A stretch of DNA of 64,000 nt from Microvirga zambiensis WSM3693 (GTDB lineage: Bacteria; Pseudomonadota; Alphaproteobacteria; Rhizobiales; Beijerinckiaceae), in the NCBI RefSeq assembly GCF_016735695.1, contig NZ_JAERQD010000007.1, positions 62,001-126,000 of the forward strand, read 5' to 3'. The notes beneath the pieces are model-generated. The model worked only from the letters and a program-made list of their open reading frames with translations. It had not been told where the DNA came from and did not search any database. Both the position numbers and the translations under genes were made by a program. Shown here piece by piece: positions 56,941 through 64,000 of this stretch. Each line of letters starts with the position of its first letter. The stretch's first letter is position 1.

Positions 56941-57549
56941 CTAACCCCCCGGCCGCGTGATCGAGAACTTGGTCTCCGGCGTCGCGACGAAATAATCCCG
57001 GTAGCCGGCGCGGGCGATGGGACGCATGGCGGCGGTATCGACGAGCCCGTTCACGAGGTAGCGGTCGTCGATATGGATGCCGACCACCTGACCGATCACG
57101 AGATGATAGGACGGCTCGCCGCCGCCCAGGGGCTCGAGCGGCACGGTCTGCAGCCACTTGCATTCGAGGGCGGCGAGCGCATCGGCCACCCGCGGCGGCT
57201 TGACCAGCCGGGAGGAAGCCGGCGCCAAACCCGCATGCTCCATCTCGTTCACCCCGCGCGGCAGAACCGCGGAGGTGGCGTTCATCTTCTCCCGCAGATC
57301 GTAGGTTGCGAGATTGCAGACGAACTCGCCCGTCTCCTCGATGAAGGTGAGCGCGTCCTTCTTGCCCGCGGAGGAGAACGCCACCATGGGCGGGCGCTCG
57401 GAGACCGCGTTGAAGAACGAATAGGGAGAGAGGTTCACCTCCCCCTTCGCGCTCATCGCCGTGATCCAGCCGATGGGACGGGGCGTGACGATGGCCTTGA
57501 ACGGATCGTGCGGCAGGCCGTGGGCGTTTGTCGCGGTTTCGTAGAACAT
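56941..57549 (-). CDS. Flavin reductase-like FMN-binding protein
   Basis: A 202-residue protein with a split-barrel FMN-binding fold. It contains PFKAIVTPRPIGWITAMS, NLSPYSFFNAVSERPPMVAFSS and TGEFVCNLATYDLREKMNATS, typical of the flavin reductase-domain family (DUF447-like/FlaRed). These supply reduced flavin to monooxygenases or act as oxidoreductases. It follows the nitroreductase by 4 bp in the same direction, so the two form one operon. Confidence 0.85.
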   Translation of the reverse strand: MFYETATNAHGLPHDPFKAIVTPRPIGWITAMSAKGEVNLSPYSFFNAVSERPPMVAFSSAGKKDALTFIEETGEFVCNLATYDLREKMNATSAVLPRGVNEMEHAGLAPASSRLVKPPRVADALAALECKWLQTVPLEPLGGGEPSYHLVIGQVVGIHIDDRYLVNGLVDTAAMRPIARAGYRDYFVATPETKFSITRPGG

Positions 57550-57553
57550 GGGG

Positions 57554-58117
57554 TCAGAACCGTGTCACGATGTCGCTGAGGCTCGGCCGGTCCCGGTCGG
57601 TCGGCGTCTCCCGCGCCGTGCCGACATGGACGAAGCCGGCGATCCGCTCGTCCGCCTTGAGCCCCAGCGTATCCAGTATTCTCCGGTCGAAAGCCGCCCA
57701 GCCGGAGAGCCATGAGGCGCCGTAGCCAAGGGCATTAGCTCCATTGAGCAGGTTCATGCAAACGGCCCCGGCTGATAAAACTTGTTCCCAGTCGGGGATC
57801 TTCACATGGGGCACGACGCGGGACACGACGGCGATCACCAGGGGAGCATGCGTGAAGCGCTGCCGCTCGGCGGCGAGCTGCTCCGCGGTGGCGTTGGGGT
57901 TGTCGGCCTGAAAGGCGGCCGCGAGCGCCTCGCCGAGACGCCCGCGCGCCTCGCCCTCGATCAGGATGAAGCGCCAGGGCACCAGCTTGCCGTGGTCCGG
58001 CACCCGGGAGGCGACCTTCAGGAGGGTCTCGATCTCCTGCTCGCCCGGTCCCGGCTCGCCGAGCCAGCGCGGGGGGACGGAACGGCGCTGCAGGAGACGG
58101 GAAAGGCTGTCATTCAT
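57554..58117 (-). CDS. Nitroreductase family protein
   Basis: A 187-residue FMN-dependent oxidoreductase. Family marks are RRSVPPRWLGEPGP near the start, LLKVASRVPDHGKLVPWRFILIEG (about 34-57), and GALGYGASWLSGW toward the end. It resembles the YdjA-like short nitroreductases. Together with the adjoining flavin reductase it may provide NAD(P)H-linked reduction of nitro, quinone or dehydro compounds; no substrate can be assigned. Confidence 0.87.
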   Translation of the reverse strand: MNDSLSRLLQRRSVPPRWLGEPGPGEQEIETLLKVASRVPDHGKLVPWRFILIEGEARGRLGEALAAAFQADNPNATAEQLAAERQRFTHAPLVIAVVSRVVPHVKIPDWEQVLSAGAVCMNLLNGANALGYGASWLSGWAAFDRRILDTLGLKADERIAGFVHVGTARETPTDRDRPSLSDIVTRF

Positions 58118-58402
58118 GGGATCTTCATCCGGCTTGAATTATGTGGAACAATGGGATCGGACGCTTATGAAGGCGGCGGGCAAGGCAGGCAACGACTTGC
58201 CATCGTCTCGCCGTCTTGCTGCGCTTGAGGGAGCGCGGGCGTACCAAGGGCGGGCCGCTGCCACAGAAGAAACAGCAGCGGATGTATAGGGGGAGTGCGG
58301 TCAGACGCCAAGCAGGTTTCACTCATGGCTAACCGGCATGCTTCTGCAGGCGGGAGGGGTCGTTGGGAAGGCGTGAGCAGGCGGGGGCACCGCTCAAGGG
58401 CA
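58118..58402. other. Divergent intergenic region
   Basis: About 285 bp between the nitroreductase and the YfhO-like gene. A 40-residue plus-strand frame (58167-58289) lacks a convincing ribosome site and family support. No terminator or clear promoter seen. Confidence 0.35.
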
Positions 58403-60847
58403 ATGCAGACATCCATTTCAGGGCCTGACGGCCCACTATCCCAGCCGGTCTGGTCGCAGCGCCAGACGCTGACCGCCTTTGCGCTCATCCTGGCGGCCTG
58501 GGCGATCGCGGTCTCGATCTGGCCCCTGACGGGGTCCGTGGTGCCCTGGGATTCCAAGAACCAGTTCTATCCCACCCTGCGCTATCTCGGCACGGCCCTC
58601 GCCAGCGGGGAACTCCCCCTCTGGAATCCCTACCATTTCGGCGGCCACCCCTCGGCGGCCGATCCGCAATCCCTCCTGTTCACCCCCACCATGCTGTTCT
58701 TCGGCTGGCTCGTCCCGGAGCCGTCGATGCAGGCTTTCGACGTGGTCGTCTTCGCCCATTTCCTGCCCGGCGCGCTGGCCTTCGTGCCGCTGTTCCGCCG
58801 CAGGGGCTGGCATCCGGCAGGCGCCGTGGCAGCCGCCCTCGTCTTCATGCTCGGCGGCTCGGCCACGGCCCGGCTCCAGCACACGGGCATGATCTTCAGC
58901 TACGGCTTCTTCCCCCTCGCCTTCTGGCTGCTGGAAGAGGCGATGGACCGCCGCTCCTATCGCTACGGCGTGCTGTTCGCGCTGAGCGCAGCGATGATGG
59001 TGATCGGGCGCGACCAGGTCGCTTTCCTCTGCGCGCTGACGCTCATCGCGCTCGCGGCGCAGCGGATCTGGTGCGCGCCGCAACCCCTCGCCTATTTCAA
59101 GTCGCGCCTCGGCCTTCTTCTGTCCATGGGCCTGATCGGCGGCGCCCTTCTCGCCGTGCCGGTCATTCTGACCATGCAATTCCTCGCCACCTCGACCCGG
59201 CCCTCCTTCGGCTTCGGCGTGGCGGCGATGGGGTCCCTGCCGCCCGAGAGCCTGGCGACGATCCTGTTCGGCAACGTCTTCGGATCCCTGCGCTGGACCT
59301 ACGATTACTGGGGCCCTGACTGGCATAGCCTGTCGGAGGGCACCTGGACCGATCGGGCGACGAACTACCTGTTCGTCGGCACGATCCCCGCTCTCCTTCT
59401 CCTCTGGCACGGGGTTGCCGGCGGGCGCCTGTTCGCCCGCGAGTTCCGGTTCTTCCTGGTGCTGGGCCTCATCGCCCTGTTCTATGCCCTCGGCCGCTAC
59501 ACCCCAGGCTTCGAAGTGATCTTCGATCACCTGCCGGGCGTGAACCTCTATCGCCGGCCGGCGGACGCCACTTTCGTGATCAACATCGCCCTCGCCTTCG
59601 CGGCCGGCTATCTCGTTCACCGCTATGCGACGGACGGGCTGCCCCGGTGGAACCGGGCGTCTCTCGGGCCGCTGCGGGCCATGCTGCCGCTGCTGGCTCT
59701 CGGCCTCCTGGTGGCCGCCGTCGCCAGCGCCCTCGTCTTCGCCATCCGCGGCGGCCACGTTTCCTCCGCGCTGACGGAGATCGGCATCGGGCTTGCCGCC
59801 GCCATGCTGGCCATGATCGCGATCGCAAAGACGAGCGCCACCGCCCAATGGCGCGGCGCCGTCGCGATGGTGCTGGTCACACTCACCGGTGCGGAGCTGA
59901 TCGGCCGCCATGCCGCCTCGGCTCTGAATGCGGAGCCGGCCGAACGCTATACGGTCTATACCAAGCTGCCGCCCGAGCAGCTTCAGGGCATACAGATCCT
60001 CAAGCGTGAGCTCGCGGAGCGCAACGCGCGCGGCGAGTATCCGCGCGTCGAGATCCTCGGCCTCAAGGGCGCCTGGCAGAATGCCTCCATGGTCCTCGGG
60101 ATCGAGGACATCATCGGCTACAACCCCCTGCGCCTCGCCGATTACGAGCGCGCCATCGGTCCCGGCGAGAACGCCGAGGATCCCAACCTGCGCCGTTTCC
60201 CAACCAGCTTCCGGGGCTATGAATGCGAGCTCGCGAGCCTTCTCGGGCTCGACTACATCGTCCTCGATCGCCCGGCCCGCCAGCTGCCGCGCCATTTCCC
60301 GCGCCTGACCGATGCGGAGGTCGTCTACGGCACCGGGCGGATGTGGATCTATCGCCTCAACACCTCCGTCCCCCGCGCCTATGTGGCGCATCACGTGACG
60401 CCGGTGGATTCCGAGGCCGTGCTCGGCCAGGAGGAATTGCCCGAATTCAACCGCGAGACGGAAGCCCTCATCGACGAAGACGGCATGCGCATGCTCAAGG
60501 GCGCCTACGCGCCGGCAGGCGCCGATCAGAGCAAGGCAAAGGGAACGGCCCGGATCATCGCCTATCAGCGGAATTCGGTTACGCTGGAGGTCGAGAGCAG
60601 CGACAACGGCGTGCTCGTCCTGCACGACATCGACTATCCGGGCTGGGAGGCCTGGGTGGATGGCGAGCGCCGCCCGATCCTGCGCGCCAACCTCCTTTTC
60701 CGGGGCGTCGAGATCGGGCCGGGCAAGCACAGGGTTGAATTTCATTTCCGTCCGATGTCTTTTGAGAATCTGGTTGCGGCCGCCTCCAATCTCGTGAAGA
60801 GCGAGGAGAAGCCGATCCGGACGGCCATCGCCTCCCCGCTCCAGTGA
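58403..60847 (+). CDS. YfhO-like polytopic membrane protein
   Basis: An 814-residue inner-membrane protein with about 12-13 hydrophobic segments. The first loop WDSKNQFYPTLRYLGTALASGELPLWNPYHFGGHP (about 35-75) is the YfhO/GT-C-type signature. A C-terminal soluble domain ends NGVLVLHDIDYPGWEAWVDGERRPI and GPGKHRVEFHF, also as in YfhO. Members of this group are linked to lipid-linked sugar transfer, such as glycosylation of wall polymers in Gram-positives; the Gram-negative role is unclear. I start at ATG 58403; the frame opens 36 codons earlier. The next gene, a secreted protein, begins 30 bp later. Confidence 0.8.
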   Translation: MQTSISGPDGPLSQPVWSQRQTLTAFALILAAWAIAVSIWPLTGSVVPWDSKNQFYPTLRYLGTALASGELPLWNPYHFGGHPSAADPQSLLFTPTMLFFGWLVPEPSMQAFDVVVFAHFLPGALAFVPLFRRRGWHPAGAVAAALVFMLGGSATARLQHTGMIFSYGFFPLAFWLLEEAMDRRSYRYGVLFALSAAMMVIGRDQVAFLCALTLIALAAQRIWCAPQPLAYFKSRLGLLLSMGLIGGALLAVPVILTMQFLATSTRPSFGFGVAAMGSLPPESLATILFGNVFGSLRWTYDYWGPDWHSLSEGTWTDRATNYLFVGTIPALLLLWHGVAGGRLFAREFRFFLVLGLIALFYALGRYTPGFEVIFDHLPGVNLYRRPADATFVINIALAFAAGYLVHRYATDGLPRWNRASLGPLRAMLPLLALGLLVAAVASALVFAIRGGHVSSALTEIGIGLAAAMLAMIAIAKTSATAQWRGAVAMVLVTLTGAELIGRHAASALNAEPAERYTVYTKLPPEQLQGIQILKRELAERNARGEYPRVEILGLKGAWQNASMVLGIEDIIGYNPLRLADYERAIGPGENAEDPNLRRFPTSFRGYECELASLLGLDYIVLDRPARQLPRHFPRLTDAEVVYGTGRMWIYRLNTSVPRAYVAHHVTPVDSEAVLGQEELPEFNRETEALIDEDGMRMLKGAYAPAGADQSKAKGTARIIAYQRNSVTLEVESSDNGVLVLHDIDYPGWEAWVDGERRPILRANLLFRGVEIGPGKHRVEFHFRPMSFENLVAAASNLVKSEEKPIRTAIASPLQ

Positions 60848-60877
60848 GGAGCCATTCTTTCAACCGATGATTTTGCT

Positions 60878-61747
60878 TTGAAGAAGCCGTTTACCCTCGC
60901 CGCCCTTTTCGCCTGTGCCGCTGTCTCAGCAGCGTCGGCGCAGTCGCCTGCCGTTCCGTCCATGTCGCAGAGCCTGCCGCCGATCACACTCGGACAGGTG
61001 ATGCTGAATGCGGCCGCGACCTTTGCCGGCAGCAACGAGCCGATCCGCTCCGGCCTCATCTGGCGGATCTACGAGGATCGCGGCGACGCCTCCCAGCCCA
61101 CCATCGTCGCCCGCTCGACCGGCCCGACGCCGAGCTTCACCCTTTCGCCCGGCAACTACATCATCCACGTCGCCTACGGGTTTGCCAGCGCCTCGAAGCG
61201 CATCAGCGTCCAGCGCGGCAACCTGAACGAGCGGCTCGCCATCAATGCCGGCGCCCTTCAGCTCAAGGGCGCGGTGAGCGGCAGCCCGATCCCGGCCAAC
61301 CGCCTCACCTTCTCCGTCTATGTGCCCGAGGCGCAGAATTCCGAAGGGCGGCTCGTCATCGCCGACGCGAAGGCGAACGACATGATCCGGCTGCCGGAGG
61401 GCACCTATCACGTGGTCTCCACCTATGGCGACGCCAACGCCATCATGCGCAGCGACCTGAAGGTGGAATCGGGCCGGGTGACCGAGGCGACCCTCAATCA
61501 CCGCGCCGCGACCGTGACCCTCAAGCTCGTGGGATCGGCGGGCGGCGAGGCCTTCGCCGGCACAGCCTTCAGCGTGCTCACCCCCGGCGGCGACGTGATC
61601 CGCGAGGCCATCGGCGCGTTTCCCTCGGTGACGCTGGCCGAGGGCGAATATGTCCTGATCGCGCGCCATGAGGGCAAGGTCTATACCCGCGAGTTCAAAA
61701 TCGAGAGCGGGCTCGACCGGGACGTCGAGATCATCACCACGCCCTGA
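60878..61747 (+). CDS. Secreted hypothetical protein, YfhO neighbour
   Basis: A 289-residue protein with a good signal peptide (KKPFTLAALFACAAVSAASAQ, cleavage about residue 21). The mature part is beta-rich with repeated modules: GNYIIHVAYGFASASKRISVQRG, EGTYHVVSTYGDANAIMRSDLKVESGR and EGEYVLIARHEGKVYTREFKIESG, each ending in a [KV]-x-E/Q-x-G-type edge. This suggests three or more related Ig-like or carboxypeptidase-regulatory-like repeats. I do not recognise the family. The best start is TTG at 60878, with no strong ribosome site, so it is uncertain. It likely shares a transcript with the upstream YfhO-like gene. Confidence 0.7.
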   Translation: MKKPFTLAALFACAAVSAASAQSPAVPSMSQSLPPITLGQVMLNAAATFAGSNEPIRSGLIWRIYEDRGDASQPTIVARSTGPTPSFTLSPGNYIIHVAYGFASASKRISVQRGNLNERLAINAGALQLKGAVSGSPIPANRLTFSVYVPEAQNSEGRLVIADAKANDMIRLPEGTYHVVSTYGDANAIMRSDLKVESGRVTEATLNHRAATVTLKLVGSAGGEAFAGTAFSVLTPGGDVIREAIGAFPSVTLAEGEYVLIARHEGKVYTREFKIESGLDRDVEIITTP

Positions 61748-61770
61748 AAGTCTGGCTCGTAAATCTCCCA

Positions 61771-61876
61771 CCTCATCCTGAGGAGCCACGAAGTGGCGTC
61801 TCGAAGGATCATCCAGTGCTCTCTGGAGACGCCCTCGTCCTTCGAGACGCCGCCTCCGGCGGCCCTCAGGATGAGG
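61771..61876. repeat. Cloverleaf intergenic repeat, family A copy 1
   Basis: A 106-bp element bounded by the inverted pair CCTCATCCTGAGG/CCTCAGGATGAGG. Inside: a left hairpin GCCAC-GAA-GTGGC, an inner stem TCTCGAAGGA/TCCTTCGAGA, and a right hairpin GCCGCC-TCC-GGCGGC. It is 24 bp downstream of the secreted-protein gene. The same architecture recurs at 63509-63610. Confidence 0.85.
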
Positions 61877-61956
61877 GCTAGGGGGCAAAAATCCTTTACG
61901 AGCCAGACACTGAGAGTCTTCCTCATAGTTCATTGAGAGACCAAGCTGCATTCTCC

Positions 61957-61977
61957 CTCCCCTTTATGGGGAGGAGG
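61957..61977. repeat. Short GC-rich palindrome
   Basis: CTCCCC-type arms around TTTAT (CCTCCCC and GGGGAGG) in the 368-bp spacer upstream of the CBS-BON gene. Probably of the same REP-like class as those at 52787-52972. The remainder of the spacer shows no gene. Confidence 0.5.
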
Positions 61978-62115
61978 GTAACTCGCGCTTTATGAGCAAG
62001 CCTCCGAGGACGGCTGAACCTTTCAGCCTTCGCGGCATTGACCGGTGGCTACTTAACGGTCGCGCCGCGCATGAGCCCCACTCCCAAAGGCGTGACCTTG
62101 CTGGAGAGGAAGCTC

Positions 62116-63486
62116 ATGAAAATCGCAGAGATCATGACCCGCAACGTGCGCGTGGTCGCTCCGGACCGGTCGATCCAGGATGCGGCGCGTCTCATGGACG
62201 AGATGAATGTCGGCTCCCTTCCCGTCTGCGACGGGCGGCGTCTGCGCGGTGTGGTGACCGACCGCGACATCACCGTCCGGGCGACGGCAGCGGGCCTTGC
62301 TCCCGATACCACACGCGTGCGCGACATCATGTCGGACAATGTCTGGTGGTGCTTCGACGACGACGACGTCGATCACATCGTCGAGCTGATGAGCGAGCAT
62401 CAGATCCGCCGCCTGCCCGTGGTCGATCACGACAAGCATCTCGTCGGCATCGTCGCCCTCGGCGATCTTGCGACCGACAGCGAAGGCGATGCGTCCCGTG
62501 CCCTGCACCGCATCTCCACTCCCTCGGAACCGGACCGGAGCGGCACGCCGTCGACGGCGCGCGCCGATCGGAGCCGCGGCGGACAATCCCGGCTGAGCGA
62601 CGACGAGCGCCGCGAACTCGACCGTCGATCGAGGAGCGAGGATGACGACTGGCGCCATCGGCCATACGATTATCATGAGCATCGGCGGGGCCGTGAGGAA
62701 GGCTCGCGCAACCGCGGCCGCGGACAGTTCCGCTTCCGCGACGAGGACGACGTGCGCGCGGCTTTCGGAAGCTTCGGCCATCCGGGTGAGGAAGGCGCCC
62801 GCAATGCGCGCATGCGCGGCGGTTATGGCGGCGAGGGCTACCGGAACTACGGCGACGAATATGCGGGAAGCGGCTCGGCCGGGAGGGGCTACCGCCCGAA
62901 GCGCTACGGCGCCTCGACCATCACGGGCGAACGCGCCCGTCCCGGCGACGACAGCAGCGAGAACGATCGCGTGATGCAGGATCGGGAGCGCACCTGGAGC
63001 CTCGTGAACGAGCGGCGCGATCACAGCAATTACGGCGCCGGTCCCGGCAATACGCGTTTCGGCAACGACGCCACCGCGAGCCGGGGCGAGGTGCGCCGAG
63101 GCGAGCATCAGGGTCGTGGGCCAAAGGGCTACCAGCGTTCCGACGAGCGCATCCGCGAGGACATCAACGAGCGCCTTACCGACGATGCGATGATCGATGC
63201 GTCCGAGATCGAAGTGCAGGTCCAGAACCGGGAGGTCACGCTCACCGGCACCGTGCGCAACCGCAACGAGAAGCGCCGGACCGAAGACCTTGCCGAGTCG
63301 GTCTCCGGAGTGAGCAACGTGCAGAACAACCTGCGCATCGGTGAGCGTCAGGGCCCGCGCGCGGCGGGGGCGGAAGCAGGCGATGCCACGGCAGCTGCGG
63401 GCAACTCAGGCAGCGGGACGGCCGGCAACGCCTCGGGTACGACACCCGGCGGCCGAACGACGGGTCGTCAGCGGCAGACGAGTTGA
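62116..63486 (+). CDS. CBS-pair/linker/BON fusion protein
   Basis: A 456-residue cytoplasmic protein. Residues about 1-130 are a tandem CBS pair: MKIAEIMTRNVRVVAPDRSI to VTDRDITVRATAAG, then VRDIMSDNVWWCFDDDD to RRLPVVDHDKHLVGIVALGDLA, which normally senses adenine nucleotides. Residues ~130-340 form a low-complexity Arg/Gly/Asp/Tyr-rich region that looks disordered and has SRNRGRGQFRFRDEDDVRAAFG. Residues ~343-407 are a BON domain (RIREDINERLTDDAMIDASEIEVQVQNREVTLTGTVRN), usually found in periplasmic stress or lipid-binding proteins. A Gly/Ala/Thr tail follows. There is no signal peptide. I start at the ATG at 62116 (GAGAGGAAG upstream). The gene is bracketed by repeat family A copies. The role is unknown; stress response is plausible. 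Confidence 0.85.
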   Translation: MKIAEIMTRNVRVVAPDRSIQDAARLMDEMNVGSLPVCDGRRLRGVVTDRDITVRATAAGLAPDTTRVRDIMSDNVWWCFDDDDVDHIVELMSEHQIRRLPVVDHDKHLVGIVALGDLATDSEGDASRALHRISTPSEPDRSGTPSTARADRSRGGQSRLSDDERRELDRRSRSEDDDWRHRPYDYHEHRRGREEGSRNRGRGQFRFRDEDDVRAAFGSFGHPGEEGARNARMRGGYGGEGYRNYGDEYAGSGSAGRGYRPKRYGASTITGERARPGDDSSENDRVMQDRERTWSLVNERRDHSNYGAGPGNTRFGNDATASRGEVRRGEHQGRGPKGYQRSDERIREDINERLTDDAMIDASEIEVQVQNREVTLTGTVRNRNEKRRTEDLAESVSGVSNVQNNLRIGERQGPRAAGAEAGDATAAAGNSGSGTAGNASGTTPGGRTTGRQRQTS

Positions 63487-63508
63487 TTTGGTCAATTACA
63501 CCCTGAAC

Positions 63509-63610
63509 CCTCATCCTGAGGAGGTCACGCAGTGACCGTCTCGAAGGAGGATCCAGAGTACACTGAAGGCTCCTTCGAGACGCAGCTTTCAGCTGCTCCT
63601 CAGGATGAGG
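63509..63610. repeat. Cloverleaf intergenic repeat, family A copy 2
   Basis: A 102-bp element with the same 13-bp outer arms and the same inner stem TCTCGAAGGA/TCCTTCGAGA as 61771-61876. The left hairpin is GGTCAC-GCA-GTGACC and the right hairpin CAGCT-TTC-AGCTG. The stems differ from copy 1 by paired changes that keep base pairing. Same orientation as copy 1. Confidence 0.85.
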
Positions 63611-63621
63611 TCCAGTGGATA

Positions 63622-63659
63622 AAATAAGCCGGCGTCTCTCTGGAGACGCCGGCTTATTT
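63622..63659. terminator. Bidirectional intrinsic terminator (CBS-BON gene and thrS)
   Basis: AAATAAGCCGGCGTCTC (63622-63638) and GAGACGCCGGCTTATTT (63643-63659), a perfect 17-bp stem with a 4-nt loop; A/T-rich tails lie on both sides. It is 13 bp from the thrS stop codon and could end both convergent transcripts. Confidence 0.85.
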
Positions 63660-63672
63660 GATTAGATGAAAA

Positions 63673-64000
63673 CTACGCAATCGTCCGCTCGACCACGTGA
63701 TGCCCGTCGAGGGTCACGTGGCCTTCCGGCTCCGACACGGCCTTCGCAGCGCGGCGGCGGTCTGGCGTGACGGCTTCGGCCGCGAGAGCCTTCAGCGCTT
63801 CCTCGAGCGTCATGGTCTGCTGGTTCGGGCTTCCCAGACGGCGAATGGACACCGTCCGTTCCGCAGCCTCCTTGCGGCCGACGACGAGAAGCACCGGCAC
63901 CTTCACGAGCGAATGCTCGCGGACCTTGTAGTTGATCTTCTCGTTGCGCAGATCGGCCTCCACGCGAAGACCGGCGGCCTCTGCCGCGCGCACCACCTCC
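63673..64000 (-). CDS. thrS: Threonyl-tRNA synthetase, C-terminal part (runs off the window)
   Basis: The last ~108 residues of a class II threonyl-tRNA synthetase, ending at the stop codon at 63673 and continuing past the right edge. The anticodon-binding domain is readable: [48 protein letters not shown], a strongly ThrS-specific stretch. The last ~40 residues, including [28 protein letters not shown], extend the usual C-terminus a little. The start and catalytic domain lie outside the window. Confidence 0.9.
   Translation of the reverse strand, partial: EVVRAAEAAGLRVEADLRNEKINYKVREHSLVKVPVLLVVGRKEAAERTVSIRRLGSPNQQTMTLEEALKALAAEAVTPDRRRAAKAVSEPEGHVTLDGHHVVERTIA

Noticed and set aside
58167..58289. 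40-codon plus-strand frame upstream of the YfhO-like gene
   Set aside because: No clear ribosome site, no hydrophobic or domain signal; could be chance.
58436..60745. 769-residue minus-strand frame opposite the YfhO-like gene
   Set aside because: Antisense shadow; composition is unlike real proteins.

Overview
The window is GC-rich and carries the translation/transcription gene string of an alphaproteobacterium, most likely of the Hyphomicrobiales. Protein style, intergenic palindromes and a short-form adenylate kinase suggest Methylobacterium/Microvirga-like taxa. The genus is my inference, not a search result.

About 1-43,400, mostly minus strand, is one nearly continuous block. In transcription order (high to low coordinate) it runs tRNA-Tyr, tRNA-Gly, tuf (intact), tRNA-Trp, secE, nusG, rplK, rplA; rplJ, rplL, rpoB, rpoC; rpsL, rpsG, fusA, tuf (broken); the S10 and spc operons rpsJ to secY; adk; the alpha operon rpsM, rpsK, rpoA, rplQ; then a DegP-type protease, rarA, crcB, an RluA-type pseudouridine synthase, a hypothetical protein and a GNAT acetyltransferase. 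Three units interrupt the classical order: an ECF42-like sigma factor with its YciI partner between rplA and rplJ, a plus-strand family 4 glycosyltransferase between rpoC and rpsL, and a small plus-strand hypothetical between adk and rpsM. Sigma70-like promoters can be proposed by eye before tRNA-Tyr, tuf, secE, rplJ, rpsL, rplN and rpsM. Intrinsic terminators follow rplQ, rpoC and rplA.

The most notable defect is the tuf copy next to fusA. It matches the second copy almost base for base but carries three clustered substitutions, one of which makes an in-frame TAG at codon 246.

About 43,400-64,000 is an accessory and housekeeping mosaic: two SpoU-type RNA methyltransferases, an MHS-type transporter with an unusual extracytoplasmic insertion, tRNA-Thr, several very small proteins, a Tat-exported metallo-beta-lactamase-fold protein, cutA, NAD kinase, a MaoC/CitE-like pair, a LuxR-type regulator divergent from a secreted-type cadherin/RTX protein, a flavin reductase/nitroreductase pair, a YfhO-like membrane protein with a secreted partner, a CBS-linker-BON fusion protein, and the C-terminal end of thrS.

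The best candidates for undescribed biology are: (1) the cadherin/RTX protein, whose N-terminus is a tandem duplication of a ~190-residue module I do not recognise, with an 18-bp dyad and a 28-bp perfect palindrome in its divergent control region; (2) a ~104-bp cloverleaf repeat, two copies of which flank the CBS-BON gene and differ by compensating base changes; and (3) the broken tuf gene.
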